Shown one piece after another: positions 35,840-49,130 of a stretch of 64,000 nucleotides of DNA; the first letter of the stretch is position 1, and each line of letters starts with the position of its first letter. A model generated the notes under the pieces. It saw nothing but the letters and a program-made list of their open reading frames with translations. It was not told where the DNA came from and did not search any database. A program made the translations under genes and the position numbers. Source of the DNA: Tolypeutes matacus (taxonomy: Eukaryota > Chordata > Mammalia > Cingulata > Chlamyphoridae); NCBI GenBank assembly GCA_026826555.1, contig JAKSZT010054457.1, positions 6,411,696-6,475,695 of the forward strand. Direction: 5' to 3'.

Positions 35840-38800
35840 ATATTCTATATATATGTTTTTACACAGTGTAATCCTGATCATTTATTTGTTTTAACATCAT
35901 CAACAATTGGTATTCATCTTTTTTTTCTTTTTTAAATCTGGTGTTATAAATATAACCTTGTAGTTCCCTCAAACTTCATTCACCAGTTCTAAAAAGTGCA
36001 TTCAAATAAATATATTTCTAAGCCTGCAAGTATATACCCAGAGTCAGTAAATTTTTATTAATTACTCGTGATGAATTTCCCTTTTCCCTCTCCATCTATT
36101 TTCCAATATAATGCTTATATAAAATGAATAAAGAAAAGAGATACAGCTCTAATGTTTTATCATTTAGAATTGCTGTCTAATTTCTTTGTAGATAATTACT
36201 AATCAACATGGTAACTACAAATTTCTTAAAATTTTTATAACACTAAATATATAGAAGCCTATTTGTGGATTTCCTTCCATTTATGAGGTCAATTGAATAC
36301 ACAATTATATCCATAGTACAGTAGAATCCACTTATTTTTAACATTAGAGTTATCATGTTATCAGAGTTATCATGACCTAATCAAAATTGCATTCTAATGA
36401 CAAATATATAATGAGAATACCATTGTATACTCAGTCACCTTTCATCGTGGACATTTGACTTGGCTAATGACTCAGATATTGACAACCAAGACTTTTCTTT
36501 TTGCCATAGGCTTATTTGCCACAAATTACTCTTGGACATTTCCAGAATTCACTTTGTCCAAATTCCACACATATTGGCATTGACGTTCATTAATATTAGG
36601 ATTGAAGTAATTGTGCATAAGTGATCATAAACCAACATCCCAAATTTAAAGTGATCAAAGCTATTTTAACTTTCAATGACTATATATATATTTTTTCCCT
36701 TAGAAGCTGATTTTCCAGTAAGTCTCTTCTCCAATATCCACCTCTCTGTGAAATCTCTCCCCTGCTTTTATTCTCTCATTCTCTGGCTGTACTTATCTAT
36801 ATTATGCTACTTCATCAATAACCACAGTATTTTGCCTGGTTACTCACTTACTTCCCTTTCTATGAAAACTTGGTAGTTTAGTTATTCCACCATCAGAAGG
36901 TCTTTTGTACTGCATTATTAGTTTATATTGTCTGCCTCCCCACCTACATTGAACATACTCTAAGAAAGAGATAGCAGTGTTTTCAAGCAAGTTTCTTGCA
37001 TCCCCAGTTCCAACCACAGACAATATAGCATTTAGCAAATGCTCAATAAATGTTCAATGAAAATCAAAATATGAAGAATATAGAGAGTAAAAATAAAGAA
37101 AAAGATTTCTATATATGAATGGAAAACAAAAAGTATTGACCTGATGTCGAATTCTCTTAAAACTATCTACATATAAATGTATAAGAATGCTATGAACACA
37201 TAATTAAAATTAAAATCATACAGAAAGGTTGTTTTGGGAGGATATGACAAAAACAGCAAACTAATTTAATGACAAATCGATTGTTGGAAGCAAACCAGCA
37301 AATATAAGATATATTGTGGGAAATATATCTTATTCAATAGTTTATGCTAGAAGAGAAAAACAAAATTTAACTTGAAAATATAAAAACTTATGAGCTTTTG
37401 CAGAGTTCTAATGTCACTGTCTAATTTCACTACGAAAGAAAAAAGAATGTATTTATAAACAAACTTGTTATTTGGAATGGATCCTGTGAGAGTTAAATTT
37501 GGATATGTGAATAGTAGCTTTTAAAAACAGCATCTGTGAATTTCCATCTGAAGATAAGTTTGACATTTTAAAATGTATTCTGTTTCATTGTGGAGAAAAA
37601 AGTTGAATTGGTGATAAAAGAAGAAAAGAAAACTTGATTGCTTGTGTCATGACAAGCAAGTAGTATTCAACGTCAGAAAGTTTTTTTTTTTTTTTTTTTC
37701 CAGAAAAGTTGAGTAAAGTTATGTGAAATAGATAGGAAGCTCAAATATGGCACTATGCTCTGCTGCCATGTTTTTAACTGCATGATTTTCAGAAACACCC
37801 TTTACAATATACTAAACAGATTCCTAAAATTTGATTCATAAAATACAAGGAAAAGTGTTTTTGAAGCTTTAAATAGCAGCCCAAAAGGAGCAAAGTTACT
37901 GTAGTCAAAGAAAATAGATTTCTGGAGAAGCAGAAGAAAACCACAAACAAAAGGTATAGTTCAGGGATTAACATTAGGGTTTCAAGCTTTATTTCTCCAA
38001 CCATAATTTAGATCTGTGATAACTTGGAGATTTATGCAAGTTGGACCTGAAGTTCTTAGCTACCCAGCTTAAATAGCTGGCTATTCTTTAGGGAATTTTT
38101 AAATAAAGATGTTCCATAACCTTCGGCAATGAAAAATCTCAATAATGAGAGCAACCCAAAGGATTTGCTCAGGTGATGGGCAAACAGACACATCCAGGAG
38201 GTGCACAAATGAAGTCCTGATCTGAGAGATTGCAATTGTAGTACAGGTGTAAAATCTGCCTCAGGGCCATTAACCTCTTGCTTTCTTTGACCCTAGAATT
38301 AGCCATCAAATGAAAACACAAATTACACATTATGTGTTGATACCATTGAAAATTCCCTCTATATATTGCCTGCCAAGGAACCCAAGGGAGATAAAAAAAA
38401 ATGCTGAGAGAAGAAAACCTTTTTAAGCATTTTACCTATTAAAGGACATTTTACATTATAAGATATCTTTATTTTTTTAAGATAAAAAAATACTAGGGTT
38501 ATTAAGTAGTATTGAACCAATGACTATGTTATGTTACTCAAAATTATGTAGCTATTTTTATGAATCATGTACTTTGGTAAGTTTAAATAATATCGTATCC
38601 AAACTTTATACTATTACAAATCAGTACTCTTTTAGCATTATTATATTGTTCATAATTAACTGTCTACTGACATCTCAAACTGATGCCTTGGTAAACATGT
38701 AAGTGGAATTGGTAGAAATAATTTTGAGACTCACATCCTGCAAAATACTGAACTCCTCTCATGCTTTTGAGTATGAGAGAAATATAAGGTGTATAGACTT

Positions 38801-41800
38801 AAATAGCGGTCTTGTTTAGAAATTTAAGACTCAATTTAGTTAGAGTCAAAAGTATAATACATTATACTCATATTTTTAACAGTCAATTATCTGGCTAAAT
38901 AGGAAAACCTGGTGGTTCAAGCACATAATATAAGGAAAAAAGTAATAGCTCAGAATGGAAATAATTCCCCTCAGTTCCCTATATTACATTTTCTAATTAT
39001 CTGTGTTACATCTGAAGTGTCTCCTCGCTCTAAATGGCTATTGTCATTAAAATGTTTCAGAAACATTTTCAATCTGAAAAGCTTGATCATTCAAACAAAT
39101 CCCATTTGATATTATTTTTGTCATTATCACAAATACATTTAGGATACGGACAAAATAGAGCAGAACTATTGTATTGTCTAGAATCTGAGGTTTTTGCTCT
39201 TTTTTCTTTGTTCACATTATGAATGTTGTTCCATATATTGCAGATGGTCTATATTATTTTAAATTAATCAAATTTTATGAAAAAAGAATCTAGAATACAC
39301 ACTGTTTCCATGATTGCAGTCATATTTACCTAAATTTAGAGCATTAGGAGAAACTGTTTTTCTAGAGATTTTGTCTTTTCTGTTGGTGCTCAGAGAATGA
39401 TTAAAATGGGCTGAAACCAAATCTAACAATCAATAGAACATGTATCTTGGGCTTCCATTAGTGAGATAAAAAATAATATTTTTCCTTTTGTATTAGCATT
39501 AGGTAAGGTTTCATTCACAATCATATTTGAAGAGTATGTACAAAAGAATATTTTTAAAAATATGATCCGGCACAATTAGAAATGTTTACATAAAAGATAT
39601 AATTGAGAAAAAGTGATTGAGTATAATAACAGAGCTTCAGTGTTACTGGTGGAATTAATATTTGGCTGCTCTTATACCAAATATCATCTATCCCAACATT
39701 TAAAAAGTATACCTCTTAAGTCCTTCTTGTTCATGAACAAGGTAAAATACAAGCCTCTGTCCTCTAGAAGACTACATAGTAAAAGAGATAGTAAAGTAAG
39801 AGGCATAATACAATAGTGAATTGACTTGTAAAATGACAGGACATAATTTAATTTTTTATGTTAAAGTGTATCTTTATGGACTTATGAATATAAAAATGAA
39901 AGATAATGGCTACAGGTGTGTGTTTGATGTCTGCATTATATTATATGAAAATTATATGCTTATTATTCATAGATCTGTACAATACATCTTCATTTGCTCA
40001 TAGTTTTAGCCAGGGATTTCTAGTCAATGAGTAATCCAAGTGCCTGCACAAAGTTGTTTTAGACAGTTGATTAAAATTACTAATTCCCTGACCTGAAATG
40101 TCCAAAATGATTGACTTTTATTAGTCAAGGAACAATATTTGGTTCTGGACTTTGTTATTAATTAATTTAACCAAGTAGCTTAAGGTATCTGAAATGAAGA
40201 TGCTTGAAAGTTAAAAAAAAAAAAAAAAAAAGAGAAGTATCGCAATAAAATCAACTGTTAGATAAAGTTGGATGTTTTACTAGATACAGTTAGTGAAACT
40301 GCAATCGAAATATGTCAGTAAAATTACATTTAATCCAAAAGTTCAAAATAACCTGAGGTATCCCCACATCCCTTTGGCCAATCCTTTTGTCAAATGTAAA
40401 GTGAATTGTTTTCTGGTGCTGGCTGAGTAGTGTATATCACCTTGAAGTGAAGCCAAGTAGATTTCCTGCATAAAGGGAACATGAAGCAACACTCAATTAG
40501 AATGGAAATGTCAAATAATACTTAAATTTTTATTTAAATCTGCACAAGTGGATACTTGAAAAATGGTAAAATCTCTGCCCACAATAGAGCATGAAAGTAA
40601 ACTCTTTGGAGAGTTGATTGGAAGCTAAATGCTCTTAGCAAAGACTTATCTGATTTAAGAAATATTTGAAAGTCATGCTCTCCTAGGCTACAATGAACAT
40701 GAAACGTGGTAGGCAGCACCTTTGATTGTACTTCAGAAGGGATTATTGCAGTAGTGCTACATCTTTAAGGATAAACGTGGTCAATTACATGTTATCTATG
40801 TTTAAGGAGACAAAGAATCCATAGTTTTTCTTTCTAATATGCCCTTTGTATGTGTTTGTATATATCGTGGTCATATCATATTTTCTGATATTTATCAGAA
40901 TTTATTAATAAAAAGATAAAGTCATAATGGGTACACAAGAAACTGAAAAAAAAATTAATTTCTTAAGGCTCTCCTCCAGCTAACAAACAGTATCTCTCCT
41001 ATCAGACTGATAAAACGGAGCCTAAATAAAGCTGTCCTTTTAGCTTGGGCTCACAACTCACTGTAGTGTGGTGGTCAGGATGTGGGAAGAGGCAACGAGG
41101 TTTAAGTTCAAAATGTAAAGGCTCTTAGAAACGGTACTGGTCCTTAATTATGTGCCGATCCATACTTCCTTAGTCCCCAGCTTTGGGTGTTTGCTCACAT
41201 AGAGCACTGTTGGCCTCTGCTACTACTGCCCCATTTCTTGTTCCCTCTGGCTATCTCAGATTCCTTCTAAGAACCAGGAAGAGGAAGGGGCTTTGCCACA
41301 GCCTCCCCCATACTTCCTGATGGGGGCTGCAGTTGCTCTGCCCTCCCAGTATTACCTGACCCTAAATTCACACAGCAGCTACCTTTAGTTGCCTAGTCAC
41401 ACAATCCAGAAATATTTGGGAGTTTTTGCCCAGGCGGGAAAACTAAGATCAATAAAAGACCTAAAATAGAAAATTCTGATAAATTTCTTGTCCTTCCTCC
41501 CTGTTCATGGAGTGTTCTGAGGAATACTTGTTCTATGTGGTATCTCTAGACCGATCCTCTTTGATAAAGTCATCTGGCCATGTTTTCTTGTGAAGCTGTG
41601 GGCAGAAAGGTAATGAAGTACCTTTTATTCCTTTTCCGTCACTTGTGTGCCTTGGAATTGCACCCCACTAAGGCATTATCCTATAAGTGTGGCCAAGACT
41701 CTTTTTATAAAACTTTCTGGGCCACGGCAGTATCTTGAACCTGGATATTTGTTCAATTCTTATTTTTAAATAAATTCAATTTAACAAGCTTTCCCTTCTA

Positions 41801-43027
41801 TGTCTCAGACTCTGGAAGGTTGTAAACATGACTATAGTCTGAGTTTTTATGAAGCTCTTAGTTACCAACTGGGTTGATACTCAAAATATTTAACAATTTA
41901 TGTAGCATAAGTGCTAACCCATTGCAACAGATCAGATACTGCTCTTTTGGTTGCTTGATTGTTGGAGTTGCTAGGGTAGTTAGGTGTCAGGAGTACATTC
42001 AGAAAATTAAAGTTTACATTATATCCCAACTGGAGATAAGTTCTGCAATATTTTAAGAGCTGTACTGTAGTCCTGGTACATAGCAGATGAATATCAGCTC
42101 TATACACAAACTACAATAAGTCCAAAAGAGGCAAGAACAAAAGGATATCCAAGTGAGTGACATTTTTCAGTGGTTGGTCACAAATTCAGAATACTCTATT
42201 GTGGGTGCCACCCACATTTGAGTTTTTGATGCTAGTTATTGAAACATTTTTTTTTTTTTTGTAGCCACAGACAATCAGGTTTAAACATTTAAATCAACCT
42301 TATTAAAAAAATTGTGTGGCCTTTGGTACATAGCAGGCCTGGACTGATGATGAGAAAATATTCATTGAGAAAGGTGGTATTTAATAAAGCAAACATTGGA
42401 GATCATGGTCATTAGGGCCCAGATCTATTTTTAGTGCACTTTTCAATCACTGAGGTGGCACTCAAGCTTAGTTCTCAAAGTTTTTTAAAAACTATATTTT
42501 TAGAGAAATAGAAGCACTGCATTACTAATATTTTCAGTTAAGTTCTAGACTTTATATACTGTCTTTTGGACTATTTTATTATCTTTTAGGTATAGTTTTC
42601 TACCACTTTCTCTTGACCCAGATCCAAATTTAAAGGAAAACTGCACAATTCAGCACACCCAGTGGTTTGCATTCCAGCCACAGAAACAAGAAGTGTTTTT
42701 TATATACAACAAAACTGATTAATCTTTTTGGATTTTGACTCCATGTCCATATAATATCTCTGAAATTCCCCACTTTCTGTAATTCTAGTCAGTTCAGGAC
42801 AATTCATGATTGTGAAATGAGCTCAACTTTATTTACCTTAGCTTAACATTCATATTGAGTTTGACTTTGAATGCTTGCACTTCTTTTGCCACATCAGCAA
42901 TGTTCTTTGTGAATTTTTTTTTTCATTTAGTCTTCAGTTAAATGTGATCAGGTAACTTTGTAAAATCCATGTTTAATTCATCATTATATTTTCAGCACCT
43001 AGCAAATTGCCACGGAATACAGTGGTT
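35840..43027. other. Long unique AT-rich intronic stretch
   Basis: No gene, RNA gene or transposon recognised over 7 kb except short L2-end pieces (about 36985..37040 and 42985..43040) and A- or T-runs (37680..37700, 40214..40231, 42248..42260). Open frames are short and of low complexity. Confidence 0.5.
41030..41470. other. GC-richer unclassified block
   Basis: Base composition rises sharply against its surroundings, with polypurine/polypyrimidine blocks ('gaagaggaaggggctttgcc', 'cctcccccatacttcctg'). No splice-flanked open frame, tRNA shape or known repeat could be supported. It might be an old LTR or a regulatory element. Confidence 0.3.
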
Positions 43028-43040
43028 AATAAATGTTTGG

Positions 43041-43328
43041 TTGATCAAAGATACCCAGAGTTAGTCATTTCCCATACAGGATGGACATAAAATAAATCAG
43101 GCTTGGTTTATTACCAGCATTCTATAAACCAGACCTAGGAAGAAAAATTAGGTCTGGGGAGAGGATTGAATCCCGGCGAAGACAGGAGGAGAAGGATGAG
43201 AGGAGAGGGCAGGAAACAGATACAGAGAATTGCCCAGCAAATGGACACAAAAAAAAGCAAAACCAGGGTGGGAGGGGGATGTTAAAATGGATAAAAGTAA
43301 ATAAATATATTTAAAAATAAATAAATAA
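43041..43328 (+). mobile_element. Possible chimeric retroposon: unclassified head plus DAS SINE 3' half
   Basis: 43041..43157 matches 62561..62686. 43158..43328 matches the 3' half of a DAS SINE (compare the reverse of 62100..62260: 'gattgaatccc', 'gacaggaggagaaggatgag'), ending in an (AAAT)n tail. The two parts together lie between copies of AATAAATGTTTGG (43028..43040 and 43329..43341). The first seven bases of that duplication could be tail sequence, so only the last six or so are informative. Confidence 0.5.
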
Positions 43329-43341
43329 AATAAATGTTTGG

Positions 43342-44561
43342 CTTGTAAACAAATTCTGGCCACTAAAATATTTTTTCTTTTTCTTTTTTTTTAGCAGAGA
43401 AATTACATGATGAAATATGTATTTAGGAAAGACACCTCTGATGATAATGTGAAAAGTGGACTGGAGAGTGGAATGCCTGCAGGCAGGGAAAGGAGTTGGA
43501 GAGCTCCTGCAATTGTCCCTATGAATGAGGATACCATTCTGGATAAGGCCTTTGAAGTACAAAGAAATTGAGTCAAAAGACCTATTGGATAAAACAAATG
43601 ATAAGGTCTGGCTCACAATTGAATATAAGTACAAAAGCAAGGCACCAGTAAGAGATGAATGCAAGATTCATGGTTTGGGAAACGGATGGTTACTGCTAAC
43701 AACACAAGTAGAACACTTTTAGAAGAAATGATTTATTAGCTATTCCGCAATGGAGTGTGAGATGCCTCCCCACAATTATGTTCAGCTGAAAGTTTGAAGT
43801 ATTCTTATGAAATTCAGGACTGAGATCTGGACTGGAGCTATCGATGAGTTTTCAGCATAGAGGCAATACTGAAAATCAAGGAAATAGACTATACTGCTAC
43901 CCACCCCACCCCACCCCTATAAAAAGGAGGGAGAATAAAGAATAGGGTGAGGATAGAAAGAACAAAGTGATGTCTTTTGCTTTTTTACACTCTACTGCCA
44001 ATTATTTTCTACAATCTTGTATGTGGGTGGCAAATATTTTTTAATTCACTAATTAAGTCAGAAAATTAACTGGCCAGATTTTTCATATAATTACAAGAAG
44101 AAATATTGATAGTTGGGAAGGCTACATAGAGCAAAATGCTAAGCTAATACTGTTTGATGATCAATCAGCCATAATAAAACAAATAACTTAATAGATTCAC
44201 ACATAAAATTAATTGTGCTAAACCATTCTTTAGTTTATACCAAACTTTTGAAGTTAGGAAACTGAAAATAGCCCAAAATATATTTTAAAAACTTCCGGGT
44301 TTCTGAATAATAGGAATTATCCATGTTTAGCTAAATGAAGACTGTATTAAGAACTGCACGGCATAAATGATGGCAGCCTTATATTATAAGCTCTTTTGAT
44401 ATATCATTACCTGTGATCTCAAGATCAGTTATTTTCATCACTGCACAAATGTTCTTGATTAAACATCTAAGTGATAGAGGCATTGGTGATTTAATCTCAA
44501 TATATTCTTTTTTTTTTTTTGTACACGTCCAGAGTTCAGTCCACTTTTCTCTCTTCTACAA
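43342..44561. other. Unique intronic DNA
   Basis: No gene or repeat recognised. Short C-rich run at 43901..43917. Confidence 0.5.
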
Positions 44562-44612
44562 TGTTTCTCAACCCATAATGTACATAAGAATGAACTAGAG
44601 GGCTTTTAAAAG

Positions 44613-44663
<51 letters not shown>

Positions 44664-44790
44664 TTCTAGAGGGCTTTTTAAAAGTACCATTTCCTGGACT
44701 CTAGCCCCAGAAATTTTTATTCAATTAATTTGTACTTGGACATGGACTATTATTTTTTTCTGCAGAGCTGACAGGGTTGAGAACCACTTA
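44562..44790. repeat. MER5-like hAT-Charlie DNA transposon, interrupted
   Basis: Ends show the inverted pair TTTCTCAACC (about 44568) and GGTTGAGAACCAC (about 44776). The body has 'cataagaatgaactagag', 'ggcttttaaaag', 'ctggactctagccccagaa', all in MER5 order. Non-autonomous and ancient. Split by a tail-only insertion at 44614..44665. Confidence 0.72.
44614..44665 (-). mobile_element. Tail-only retroposition: (TTTA)n between a 19-20 bp duplication
   Basis: Thirteen TTTA units are bracketed by CTAGAGGGCTTTTAAAAGT (44595..44613) and CTAGAGGGCTTTTTAAAAGT (44666..44685). The MER5-like sequence reads through once one copy is removed. (TAAA)n is the tail of the local SINEs/L1s, so the simplest reading is a minus-strand insertion truncated within its tail. 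Confidence 0.75.
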
Positions 44791-46117
44791 TTTGCACTTT
44801 CTCCCATTACCTGGAAAATCATCTATATACTCTCAAACTTTATCTTCCACCCAACCTCTTACTTTCCTCAGCTATAGATCAGTATATCCAAATGCCTATT
44901 CAACATCTCAACTTAACATACCCCAAATTAAACTCTTGACCACTATCCATACAAACATGCTCTTGCTCCTTGCCCTCATTTGGTAGGCATTTGTGGGAAT
45001 TCTTCTAAGTGACCCTTATTAACTACAGCCACACACACTTTTGGAAGACCCTGTTCAAGTACCAGTTTGTGTCTGTATAACCAAACAGCTCCCTTTCTTC
45101 TGATGAATTCTGAAAAAGTAGAAGGGAATTTCTTAAAAAAAAAAAAAAAAAAAAAAGTTTGCTCACTCACAGGAACCTGCAATTGTTACAATTATGACCC
45201 ATAATCAGGCATAAGTAGATTGATTCTGTGTCCTGCTAGTTAATTAAAGAGGCACTGCTTTTGGGTTGCCTGGGTTATAGGGATTTGGAAAACTCTTGAG
45301 GGTTTGGTGCAACATGGAGCCTGCAAAAAAAACTTCCCGAACTATCCATCTGGGAAGTACCCAGGCCCAGTATAGAATCAAATGCATCCCACCCCTTTGT
45401 TTTTCTGGAGTTTAGGGGAGGACTGACTTCAGGACCTTGAATCTAGCAGCTCTTTGATGTGAGTGCCTTTTCTCTCATGAGTGCTGAAAGGAACTGTAGA
45501 AACTTCCCTGTCAAAATAGACACAGGATTCTTTCCCTAAGCTATAGAAAAAACTCTCTTCAGGGTCCCTGGTTATGTGGGTGCTCGGAAGACCAGCATGG
45601 ATGGCTATTGACTGGTACAATTGTACATATATACCCCAACTATATTTATATAACCAGTCTAAACATCCTTCATGGGATGCAAATCAGTTGTACATTATAA
45701 ACACAGAAGTAGACTTGTAGGCACTAATCTGGAATGTTGCCCATGATGGTTAATTTGAAAAGCAAGTTGCAGTCTAATATATATATTATCCTAAGTGGAC
45801 TGTGGAAAGGGTGGGAATACTGAAAGTCATGTTTTTTTCTCTATATACTAGATCTTGTTAGAATTTTAAAAATGAACATTTACAAATTTGGGAATTCAAA
45901 ATAATCTGTTAGAGAAAGGAGTTTGTGTATGTGTTGTGTGCAGGTTTTAAAATAAATTGAGGGTAAAAATGCAGTGGGTTTTGTATGAGGGCTCCTTTGG
46001 AAATTTTGCTTCTCTTTATTTTCCAAATCATGGTGACTGAGGTAATGACCAATTAGCAAGGTATTTGCAACAGTTGCTTGATGGCTAAGGAAAATTTTGC
46101 AGTATTAAGCAATTTAC

Positions 46118-46230
46118 ATTACTCTCAAATTTACTTATTTAAGTATTGATTGAGTTATATGCATGAACTATGATTACTCTTAAATTTACTTATTTAAGTA
46201 TTGATTGAGGTATTACATGCATGAAACCTG
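46118..46230 (+). repeat. Two-copy 55-bp tandem duplication
   Basis: 'tttacttatttaagtattga' at 46130 recurs at 46185. Units 46118..46172 and 46173..46230 align along their length with a few changes and end in 'atgcatgaa'. Confidence 0.85.
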
Positions 46231-47204
46231 ATGCTGGTTCAATACATTGGCAATTAGATAGAGAATTGTAAATAATCTCATTTTAATAAAAAATATTTAA
46301 TACAATTTAATTAACTTTTCATAAATTCAAAATTTTCACCTTCAAGAAAACTTTGCTCAAAATTTTTGTGCATTAAGTATAATTTATATTTTACCTTTTA
46401 ATTATAATAGATAACTGAATATTTAAAACTAATTTATGAAAATATAAAATAATTGTAATTTTTTGATATTTTACATTTACTTTGACATTTTATAATATAT
46501 TTGAATCATCTATACTTTGACTGTAATTACATTTTTTCTTTTATTACTGTTACTGGCACCCATATTAGATAAAAATATTGATTGTGACAACATAATTAAT
46601 TACTTTGTTGAAATAAACATATAATATATGAATTTGGAAGGTCTATTACATTATTTAGCAAAGAATCATTGGCCCATCAATGAAACAGACCTGAGGAAAA
46701 AAATTAGTTTTCTCTGAAATGCTTTAAATTCGTCATCATATAAAAAAAGACCTTCATACTTTCTAAAAACAATTTACTGCATAAAGTTTTACTTTTCAAA
46801 ACAGAGGGACAGAACATATTTATTTAATAATTATTAGCCTGATCTAAAACTTTTAAATATTCAACAAGTACACAGTGCACTCCCATTTGAACTTCTGCTT
46901 TAGGCATCCTGTTTATAGCCCTGTCAGTGAGTCCCCATTGTTCCACACTGACAGGATCACTTGAAGAAGTGAGAAGTATTTATAAAGCAGAATAAATTAG
47001 GAATAATACAGATAAAGATTTTGGGAGAGGGACAAACCAACATCATTTTGGCAATGGCACAGAGCAGACAGAATGGAGGCTGGAAATCACTACAGCTTCA
47101 TACACTCATTAATCTCATCACATCCAAGTGCACATTTGAACTCAGAAAATGTTTCCAATTCACATTACAATGTGTAGGGAACAAAATCATCCAACAGGTA
47201 TATA

Positions 47205-47300
47205 TTTGGAATTCACCTACTGCTAGGCCCTGAGCTAAGCATTTAGTGAGAAATAAAGATAATGTATTTCCTGCCCTGGAAGTGACTCATCTACAAAATA
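47205..47300 (+). repeat. L2 LINE fragment
   Basis: 'taggccctgagctaagcat' then 'aataaagataatgtatttcc' and 'ctgccctggaagtgactca' match the L2 3' region in order. Confidence 0.5.
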
Positions 47301-48484
47301 ATTGATTGCATAATAAGGGAAAGGGGGAAGAGAATAAAACAAATAAAACAAATAAAATCAATCTGGTTGGAATTGGGGTGGAAAATGATAAGGAATATAT
47401 GGAATACAGGGAATCCTATACAAAAATCTATGAAAATATTTAATAACAGAAACACATCTAAGAACTTTACTCCAGCCCATAACCCCAATAATACAAAGGC
47501 GTGTGCTTGGGTACTATTTACTAAACCTGACATTAGTCTGAACTCTTCCGTTTATACATGAGGAAACATGGGAGTCTTATATTTCTTGACTGTCAGCCCC
47601 TCAAAGGAGGATCATAAAAATGGAACACCTTGCTCATGAGGCTACAACAGTGAAAACATGTAGAAATAAAGTGATACAATTATTTGTCACTTTATGAAGA
47701 AAGCTACCTAAATTGTGAATTGTGGGTAGTGACTGAAGCACATCAGCTCCTATTTACGGATTTATTTTAGTTTTCTATTGGACAAGAGACTTGTTTCTCA
47801 TTTTAATTTGCAGAAATACAGTGCTTCACTGAGCAGAGATGAAAGAGGAAATCTTTGTATGTCTGGTTTTGAAAGTGCTTAGAAAAGAGTCCACAATTAT
47901 GGGAAGCATTTGTCACTACAATAAGCACAGGATTGTATCTTTGGGACTTAACAGAAATTGAGACACTGAGTTCACTTAACCACTTTTTGCCAAAGCAAAG
48001 GTGACACACGAATGCTAACCTACATTATGGAGAGCTATCATAAAGTCCTCAGACTGCCTGGCACTGCCTGAATGTCTTTTCATGGGAGACAGTACTTTTT
48101 TGAGCTATTTAATCTAGGCCCCTGCCTTTAGGCATAACTATGCCATGTTAGTCAACCAAGCAGCTATGGTATTATTAAAGGGATCATAAATATATTAATG
48201 CCTATATTTAGAATTCATCATCCTTTAGAAGTTATCTATATAAATTATTGTCCCTTTATTTTGATCTGTCCCTCTTGGAGACTTCTTACATGTCAGTCTG
48301 TTGATGAGCATTGTTAGATCATATTTTCTTATAGATATTCCTTTTCTTTATGAAGTTAGATGTCCCATGTTGATACCACATTATTTTAGATGCCCTTTTT
48401 TGATATTAGTTGTATGGGATTGAAGCTCCTTTGCTACTGTTTGTTCTTGCCTATAGGGCTTCCCATCATTGGATGATTAGAAAG

Positions 48485-49130
48485 TATAGTTGAGTCGCAT
48501 TATTTGTGGTTATATTGTATAAAGTTGCCATGAGCACTGAATTAGTGAATACTGAATCATTGCTCCTAGGAGATACACAGGGTTAGATTCCTGAAAGCCT
48601 CTGATCATAGCATTTTCATCAATCAATACATAAACTTGTTTCACGTATGTTTCTGTTTAAAACACCTTATTTAATATACATTATTGATTGAACTCACGGC
48701 CAGTAAGCACTATAACTCATGCCTGAACAAAGCTTACCTAAGAAATGTATTTTCTCTGTAAGGCATATCACAGCCTCCTTGTGCTTAGGAACAATAGGCA
48801 GCACTTCAGCACTATACTGGGGGACCATTTTAAATAGTGAAATCACCAACAAAAGGCACAAAAATGCAAAAAAAAAAAAAAATGGCACTAAACATACAAA
48901 AAGGACACTTGCATACAGTACGAAAGTTGAAATAAGAAGGCAGCATGTCACCTTGTTTGACCTCAGATGGGAATGTGCATATTGGAAAACTCATTTTTTT
49001 TTTGTCTCTGCATACATCCATGAATGAAAAAGAAATCACCACAAATATTGATGTCTGGGGTTACAAATAACTTTTCGTCAGTAGGTGAATTTGAAAATAT
49101 AGAGTCTGCAAATAATGAAGATAGACCATA
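48485..49130. mobile_element. Non-autonomous DNA transposon with degenerate TIRs
   Basis: Left end 'tatagttgagtcgcattatt' (48485) and right end 'ctgcaaataatgaagataga' (49106..49130) are inverted repeats agreeing at about 17 of 25 positions and sharing AAATAATG. The body ('ctgaatcattgctcctagga', 'ctgtaaggcatatcacagcc', 'gcacttcagcactatactgg') resembles a mammal-wide mariner/Tigger-type element as I remember it. TA flanks would fit that superfamily. No transposase frame is left. Confidence 0.6.

Larger units (their letters stand above)
44791..48484. other. Unique AT-rich intronic DNA
   Basis: No gene recognised. Holds a 22-nt A-run near 45135..45157, a tandem duplication at 46118, and an L2-like piece at about 47205..47300. 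Confidence 0.5.

Noticed and set aside
46118..46230. CRISPR-like direct repeats
   Set aside because: Only two contiguous units with no spacers, in a mammalian genome; it is a tandem duplication.
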